Notes under the pieces: model-generated
The model's database searches: none
The model's input: the letters and a program-made list of their open reading frames with translations, nothing else
What the model was told of the DNA's origin: nothing
Part shown: positions 6,186 through 10,241 of the stretch, piece after piece
How positions within the stretch are numbered: position 1 is the stretch's first letter
Layout: the number at the start of each line of letters is the position of its first letter
Translations under genes and position numbers: made by a program
NCBI GenBank assembly: GCA_003506635.1
Contig: DNZB01000372.1
Span: 1 to 10,241 of the forward strand
Direction: 5' to 3'
Length of the DNA: 10,241 nt
Origin: Parvularcula sp.
Lineage (GTDB): Bacteria > Pseudomonadota > Alphaproteobacteria > Caulobacterales > Parvularculaceae

Positions 6186-7181
6186 CTACTGCGGCTGTTC
6201 CAGCTTCAGCGTATCGACCGCTTCCGGCTGCAAGCCTTCGAGAAAGCGCCGGATCGCGTTCGCGCTCGCCGCCGGCGCCTCTTCCATGGGGATATGGCCG
6301 ACATTGTCGATGATGACGACATCGGCGTTCGGCAGCATCTCGTCGAAGGTCGCGGCGGCGCTGGCGTAAATCAGCTTGTCTTCAGCGCCCCAGAGCAGAA
6401 GGGTCGGCGCCGTGATTTCAGAGATGCGGTCCCAATATTCAGGTTCGCGCGGGGCGTCAGCGCGGATTGCGCTTGCGCGGCGATTGCCGGGATACCTCAG
6501 CAGCTCCCAGTAACGGTCGACCATCGCGTCCGTCACGATCGATGGGTCGGCGACGGTGTCTTGCAGCGACTTTTCAACAAGGCTCCGCGGCGTGATCTGG
6601 CTGAGGAGCGGGCGCAGCAGGGGATTGCGCAGCAGGCGGAACCCGAGATTGAGCGGCGGCGCCGTTTCACCCTCGCGCAAGGGTGCGCCGGCGGCGTCGA
6701 TAAGGATCAAACCCTCAACGCGCTCGGGATGGCCAAGCGCATAGCGCCACGCGACCCAGCCGCCCATCGAATTGCCGCCGAGATAAAAGCGGTCGAGCCG
6801 CGCGGCGTTGGCGACCGCGTCCAGGGCCTCGAACATGCCGGCGGCGGAATAGTCGTCGCGCGGGTGCGGGCCGGTGAGGCCGTGGCCGGGCTGGTCATAG
6901 GTGATGATGCGATATTCGCCGGCGAGTTCGGCGATCATCGCTTCGAAGGTGTGAAGGCTGGCGTTCGATCCGTGCAGCAGGATGATCGCGGGACAGTCGC
7001 GGCAGCCCTCGTCGCGCCAGTGGACGCGCATGCCGCCCGCACCCTCGGCGAAGGTGACGGCGGGCCCGCCATATTTGACGATCATCTCCGCGCGGGCGGA
7101 GTCAGGCGTGCGCAGCGCCAGAAAGACGACGGCGAGAATGGCGCCGAGGCCCGCGAGCGCGGCGAGGAAATTTCTGATCAT
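6186..7181 (-). CDS. Membrane-anchored alpha/beta-fold hydrolase
   Basis: This 331-aa protein has one N-terminal hydrophobic helix (residues ~4-23), likely a signal anchor, followed by an alpha/beta hydrolase domain in the periplasm or on the membrane face. The oxyanion region is LLHGSNAS (68-75). The nucleophile elbow is GGNSMGG with S138, the acid is D268 (GAEDKL) and the base is H296 (NVGHIPME), so the triad is complete. [13 protein letters not shown] (95-107) is the usual loop of this superfamily. The domain resembles epoxide hydrolase, haloperoxidase and ester hydrolase relatives; the substrate cannot be named. C60 and C63 lie close together before the first core strand. The ATG at 7179-7181 overlaps the aroC stop (ATGA), so translation is probably coupled to aroC. 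The same frame stays open upstream inside aroC, but no signal there argues for a longer protein. Confidence 0.88.
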   Translation of the reverse strand: MIRNFLAALAGLGAILAVVFLALRTPDSARAEMIVKYGGPAVTFAEGAGGMRVHWRDEGCRDCPAIILLHGSNASLHTFEAMIAELAGEYRIITYDQPGHGLTGPHPRDDYSAAGMFEALDAVANAARLDRFYLGGNSMGGWVAWRYALGHPERVEGLILIDAAGAPLREGETAPPLNLGFRLLRNPLLRPLLSQITPRSLVEKSLQDTVADPSIVTDAMVDRYWELLRYPGNRRASAIRADAPREPEYWDRISEITAPTLLLWGAEDKLIYASAAATFDEMLPNADVVIIDNVGHIPMEEAPAASANAIRRFLEGLQPEAVDTLKLEQPQ

Positions 7182-8302
7182 CGGGCGCTCTTCATGGCTT
7201 TCTTGTCGCCGATCTGCGCGCGGTGGCGCAGTGCGTGGTCGGCGAGCACGGCGGCCATCATCGCGGCGCCGACCGGCACGGCTCGGATCCCGACGCACGG
7301 GTCGTGCCGGCCCCTGGTCGTGATTTCGGTCTCCTCGCCGCCCGCGGTGATCGTGCGCCGCGGCGTGAGGATCGACGAAGTCGGCTTGACGGCGAAGCGT
7401 GCGACAATCTCCTGTCCCGTCGAAATGCCGCCGAGGATGCCGCCCGCGTTATTCGACAGGAAATGCGGGCGTTTCTTCCGTATCCGGATCTCGTCGGCGT
7501 TTTCTTCGCCGGAAAGTTCGGCGGCGCGCATGCCAGCGCCGATTTCGACGCCCTTGACCGCGTTGATGGACATGAAGGCCGCCGCAAGATCGGCGTCGAG
7601 CTTGCCATAGACCGGGGCGCCGAAGCCGGCAGGAACGCCCGCCGCGACGACTTCGATGACGGCGCCGAGCGAGGAGCCGGCCTTGCGCGCTTTTTCGATC
7701 GCCGCTTCGAACGCTTCGGCCGCGACCGGATCGGGGCAGAAGAACGGGTTTCTCGCCGTCTCCGCCCAGTCGAAGCGCGCGCGATCGATCGTCACCTTGC
7801 CGACTTGCACAAGGCAGGCGCGGATGATGACGGCGCCCGCCACATGGGCGAGCACCTTTTCGGCGACAGCCCCGGCGGCGACGCGCGCCGCCGTTTCGCG
7901 CGCGGAGGATCGCCCGCCGCCGCGATAATCCCTGAGGCCATATTTCGCGTCATAGGTGAAGTCGGCGTGGCCCGGTCTGTATTTGTCGCGGATGTCGGCG
8001 TAGTCTTTCGAGCGCTGATCGACATTGCGGATGAGGAGGCTGATCGGCGTTCCGGTCGTCACCTGGCCCTTCGTGCGGTCGTCCTCGAAAACGCCGGAGA
8101 GAATTTCAACCGTGTCGGGCTCGCGCCGCTGGGTCACGAATTTCGAGGTTCCGGGTTTTCTAAAATCGAGCGCGGCCTGAATGTCCGCCGCGTCGAGCCG
8201 GATGCCGGGCGGACAGCCGTCGATCACGCAGCCGATCGCCGGCCCGTGGCTCTCGCCCCAGGTCGTAACGCGATAGAGATGGCCGTAACTGTTGTGCGAC
8301 AT
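7178..8302 (-). CDS. aroC: Chorismate synthase
   Basis: The protein is 374 aa, full length. It makes chorismate from 5-enolpyruvylshikimate-3-phosphate, the last common step to aromatic amino acids, folate and quinones, and needs reduced FMN. The N-terminus [20 protein letters not shown] carries the first family signature. Also visible are [10 protein letters not shown] (46-55), [20 protein letters not shown] (108-127), [20 protein letters not shown] (128-147) and the C-terminal signature [18 protein letters not shown] (331-348). The ATG at 8300-8302 is only 42 bases from the pdxH start on the other strand. The SD is weak (AGAAAG upstream). The gene leads a two-gene unit with the alpha/beta hydrolase, whose start overlaps its stop. 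Confidence 0.97.
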   Translation of the reverse strand: MSHNSYGHLYRVTTWGESHGPAIGCVIDGCPPGIRLDAADIQAALDFRKPGTSKFVTQRREPDTVEILSGVFEDDRTKGQVTTGTPISLLIRNVDQRSKDYADIRDKYRPGHADFTYDAKYGLRDYRGGGRSSARETAARVAAGAVAEKVLAHVAGAVIIRACLVQVGKVTIDRARFDWAETARNPFFCPDPVAAEAFEAAIEKARKAGSSLGAVIEVVAAGVPAGFGAPVYGKLDADLAAAFMSINAVKGVEIGAGMRAAELSGEENADEIRIRKKRPHFLSNNAGGILGGISTGQEIVARFAVKPTSSILTPRRTITAGGEETEITTRGRHDPCVGIRAVPVGAAMMAAVLADHALRHRAQIGDKKAMKSAR

Positions 8303-8307
8303 GGACT

Positions 8308-8317
8308 TTCTATAGAA
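8308..8317. promoter_or_regulatory. Palindromic -10-like element between aroC and pdxH
   Basis: TTCTATAGAA is a perfect 10-bp palindrome in the 42-bp divergent gap. It offers TATAGA on both strands, which is close to the sigma-70 -10 hexamer. On the aroC strand a transcript would start almost at the ATG, giving a very short leader. I see no good -35 hexamer at proper spacing in either direction, so a shared promoter is only a suggestion. Confidence 0.35.
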
Positions 8318-8344
8318 TGATCCGCCTCAGTTTTGGAAAGCCCG

Positions 8345-9007
8345 ATGAGCGTCAAATCCGTCATTCCCCCGTCGCCGACGGCCGAGGCCTATGCCGCCGA
8401 CGAGGATCAGGGCGAGGTCTTTACGCTCGATGAACCGCTGGCGCTCTTCATTAACTGGCTCGCGCTCGCCAGTAAGAGGGAGATCAATGATTCGAACGCG
8501 ATGGCGCTCGCGACCGTCGATCCGGACGGCCTTCCCAACGCGCGCATGGTGCTTCTCAAGGATATCGACGAACGCGGGCTGTCGTTTTTTACCAATCTCG
8601 AAAGCGCGAAGGGGCAGGAACTCGCCGCCCATCCGAAGGCCGCGCTCGTCTTTCACTGGAAATCGATCCGCCGGCAGGTGCGGTTCCGGGGGCCCGTCGA
8701 GCGCGTTTCGGACGCTGAGGCCGACGCCTATTTCGCGACCCGCGCCAAGGGCGCGCAGATCGGCGCCTGGGCCTCGCCGCAGTCTCAGCCGATGGAAGGC
8801 CGCTTCGCCCTTGAAAGGCGCATCGCCGCCGAGACCGCGCGCCACGGCCTCGGGGCGACGCCGCGCCCGCCGCACTGGTCGGGGTTCCGGCTCGTCCCTG
8901 TGGAGATCGAGTTCTGGGTCAATCGGCCGTTCCGCCTGCATGACCGGCTCGTTTACCGGCGTCAGGGGCCCGGTGATGCATGGCGAACGGAACGGCTTTA
9001 TCCGTAG
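8345..9007 (+). CDS. pdxH: Pyridoxamine/pyridoxine 5'-phosphate oxidase
   Basis: The protein is 220 aa from ATG 8345, a normal length. It oxidises pyridoxine or pyridoxamine 5'-phosphate to pyridoxal 5'-phosphate with FMN, completing and salvaging vitamin B6. Visible family motifs are [10 protein letters not shown] (50-59), [14 protein letters not shown] (65-78), [13 protein letters not shown] (81-93) and [16 protein letters not shown] (104-119). SPQSQ (144-148) and the C-terminal dimerisation block with [15 protein letters not shown] (177-191), RLHDR (197-201) and WRTERLYP (213-220) follow. R197 and H199 match the PLP-contacting pair of the family. I chose the ATG because GGAAAG at 8335-8340 precedes it; the TTG at 8333 would add four residues but has no SD. 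The gene is divergent from aroC and convergent with the metallo-hydrolase gene. Confidence 0.95.
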   Translation: MSVKSVIPPSPTAEAYAADEDQGEVFTLDEPLALFINWLALASKREINDSNAMALATVDPDGLPNARMVLLKDIDERGLSFFTNLESAKGQELAAHPKAALVFHWKSIRRQVRFRGPVERVSDAEADAYFATRAKGAQIGAWASPQSQPMEGRFALERRIAAETARHGLGATPRPPHWSGFRLVPVEIEFWVNRPFRLHDRLVYRRQGPGDAWRTERLYP

Positions 9008-9087
9008 AAATATTTGAGGCGCGCGCGAAATAGTTCGTTTCCCGCGATGGCCGTTCCATCAGGTCAAGCCCTGAAAGGCGGGACACG

Positions 9088-9102
9088 CCGGCGCGCCGCC
9101 GG
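9088..9102 (-). terminator. GC-rich hairpin directly after the metallo-hydrolase stop
   Basis: CCGGCG-CGC-CGCCGG forms a 6-bp stem with a 3-base loop immediately after the minus-strand stop codon at 9103-9105. No T-tract follows, so it may be a weak terminator or mRNA-end stabiliser. The rest of the 95-bp gap after pdxH (9008-9102) holds no gene that I can see. Confidence 0.25.
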
Positions 9103-10014
9103 TCATTGAAGCGCGCGATAGCGCGCATCGAGCGTCGGCGGACCGTCGCAGGCGACAGCGCCGGTTCGGACGAGGCGGATGAGATGCGCCAGCACGTTGA
9201 GCGCCGCCGCGCCATGCAGTCGCTTGTCGATGTCGGCGTAGACGGCGGCGACGATCGCAGGGACGCCCGTCTTTCCCTTCCGCAGCTGCTCCAATATCTG
9301 TCCGTCGCGCATCAGCCGGTGCGTTTTGATCGCGCGCACGAAGGGGCGCGGCCGGTCGATCGGCGCGCCATGCGTCGGGAAATAGCGCACGTCGTCGCGG
9401 GCGAGCAGCTTGTCGAGGCTTTCAAGATAATCCCCCATGTCGCCTTCCGGCGGCGCAACGACCGTCGTCGACCAGCCCATGATGTGATCGCCGGTGAAAA
9501 GCGCTTTTTCTTCGCGCAGCGCGAAGCAAAGATGATTGGCGAGATGCCCCGGCGTCGCCACGGTCTCGATCGTCCAGCCGGGACCCGAAACGATCGCCCC
9601 GTCGGCGAGGACCCTGTCGGCGCGAAAGCCAAGGTCGGCGCCTTCCTCCAGCGCCGGCGCGCCATAGCCGGTTTCGGCGGACGGGTGCGGCCCCGCGCCG
9701 AAAATCGGCGCGCCGAAGCGCGCAGCAAAGGTGCGCGCGCCGCCGCAATGATCCTTGTGCGTATGGGTGATGAGGACATGCGAAACGGGCTCGCGGTCGA
9801 TCGCCGCTACGAGCGCGTCAAGGTGCGGGGGATGATCCGGACCCGGATCGATGACGGCGACCGGCCCGCCGTCGCGCCCGACGATATAGGTTCCGCTTCC
9901 CGTATAGGTGAACGGACCCGGGTTTTCGCAGATGACGCGGCGGATCAGCGGCGACAGGCGGTCGGGCCGCCCGTAGTCGAAAGAGACCGACTTGACGAAG
10001 GGGATGCCGGCCAA
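9103..10014 (-). CDS. Metallo-beta-lactamase-fold hydrolase, LACTB2-like
   Basis: The protein is 303 aa. The metal-binding set of the MBL fold is complete: H84, H86, D88 and H89 in THTHKDHCGG, H157 in TPGHLANH, D176 in FTGDHIMGW and H215 in FPTHGAP. The N-terminal region has NPGPFTYTGSGTYIVGR and AVIDPGPDHPPHL. A helical C-terminal region (~222-300) resembles the winged-helix tail of LACTB2-type proteins, which hydrolyse RNA or thioesters in characterised cases. The substrate here is unknown. The start is a TTG at 10012-10014, with GAAGG 9 bases upstream and only 4 bases after the stop of the upstream ATP-grasp-like gene. I see no better start, since the conserved sequence (IPFVKSVSFDYGR) begins at once. 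Co-transcription with the ATP-grasp-like gene is likely. Confidence 0.9.
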   Translation of the reverse strand: MAGIPFVKSVSFDYGRPDRLSPLIRRVICENPGPFTYTGSGTYIVGRDGGPVAVIDPGPDHPPHLDALVAAIDREPVSHVLITHTHKDHCGGARTFAARFGAPIFGAGPHPSAETGYGAPALEEGADLGFRADRVLADGAIVSGPGWTIETVATPGHLANHLCFALREEKALFTGDHIMGWSTTVVAPPEGDMGDYLESLDKLLARDDVRYFPTHGAPIDRPRPFVRAIKTHRLMRDGQILEQLRKGKTGVPAIVAAVYADIDKRLHGAAALNVLAHLIRLVRTGAVACDGPPTLDARYRALQ

Positions 10015-10018
10015 GCCG

Positions 10019-10241
10019 TCAGGCCTTCAGGCGTTCGTCGACCAGGGCGGCGAAAGCGTCCGCGATGCCGCGCATCGCCTTCACCTTGTCGGGCGCTGAA
10101 AGAGCCGACGGAGGGCCCATGTCAGTCTTGTTAGCGTCGACGACGTAGATGCGGCCGTCCTCGCGGTTCCGCAAAACGTCGAGGCCGCCGAAATCGAGCG
10201 CCATGGCGCGCGCGAATTCGCCGATTTTCGCCTGTTCGTCC
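10019..10241 (-). CDS. ATP-grasp-like protein, C-terminal part (runs off the window)
   Basis: Only the last ~73 residues are present; the gene continues beyond the right edge. The frame is open to the last base: DEQAKIGEFARA precedes an internal Met. LDFGGLDVLRN, then GRIYVVDANKTDMGPP, look like the metal-binding end of an ATP-grasp domain, where an acidic residue and Asn (here D and N of VVDANKT) bind magnesium. A helical tail (KVKAMRGIADAFAALVDERL) ends the protein. The ATG at 10202-10204 is internal and should not be taken as the start. The family call is from motif resemblance only, and the substrate cannot be told from this part. Confidence 0.6.
   Translation of the reverse strand, partial: DEQAKIGEFARAMALDFGGLDVLRNREDGRIYVVDANKTDMGPPSALSAPDKVKAMRGIADAFAALVDERLKA

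Noticed and set aside
6030..7610. A long open frame on the plus strand (526 codons) opposite the hydrolase and aroC.
   Set aside because: Composition is typical of an antisense shadow, there is no domain pattern, and it runs against two well-supported genes.
7223..8320. A 365-codon plus-strand frame opposite aroC.
   Set aside because: aroC has unmistakable family signatures over its full length; the opposite frame has none.

Overview
This window looks like a chromosomal segment of an alphaproteobacterium, probably in the order Hyphomicrobiales (Rhizobiales). The grounds are high GC, strong third-position G/C bias that produces long spurious antisense frames, several TTG starts with good Shine-Dalgarno sequences, and alphaproteobacterial-looking protein sequences. 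The genus cannot be fixed from the sequence alone. Most of the window is ordinary housekeeping content, tightly packed, with no gene-free stretch over 300 bases. I found no tRNA, rRNA, CRISPR array, prophage or defence system.

Layout from left to right. (1) Bases 1 to about 210 are a fragment of an IS481-family transposase, cut at the window edge on one side and by a deletion or rearrangement on the other. Its junction lies in the last codons of the next gene. (2) Bases 195-614 (minus) encode a small four-helix membrane protein of unknown function. It is divergent from an XRE/MmyB-type regulator at 723-1490 (plus). A 17-bp near-perfect palindrome sits in the shared intergenic region and is the likely operator. 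(3) Bases 1564-6132 (plus) form a tight run of four genes: a sodium:solute symporter, tlyA (rRNA 2'-O-methyltransferase), a TrmA/RlmD-type 5-methyluridine RNA methyltransferase, and a class I methyltransferase with a long N-terminal extension. The first two junctions are overlaps (ATGA, then 23 bases) and the third is a 3-base gap. (4) Convergent with this run, on the minus strand, is aroC (chorismate synthase, 7178-8302) followed by a membrane-anchored alpha/beta hydrolase (6186-7181), again with an ATGA overlap. (5) pdxH (8345-9007, plus) is divergent from aroC across a 42-bp gap with a palindromic -10-like element. (6) The right end holds a minus-strand pair: an ATP-grasp-like gene (partial, runs off the window) followed by a LACTB2-type metallo-beta-lactamase-fold hydrolase (9103-10014).

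The genes do not form one pathway. The clearest links are RNA modification (tlyA with the trmA/rlmD-type gene), which are translationally coupled, and the regulator/membrane-protein pair that shares an operator-like site. aroC (shikimate pathway) and pdxH (vitamin B6) are core metabolic genes. Nothing here is convincing as a wholly new system. The best leads are the palindrome of the MmyB-type regulator and its membrane-protein partner, the uncharacterised N-terminal half of the methyltransferase, and the IS481 scar.
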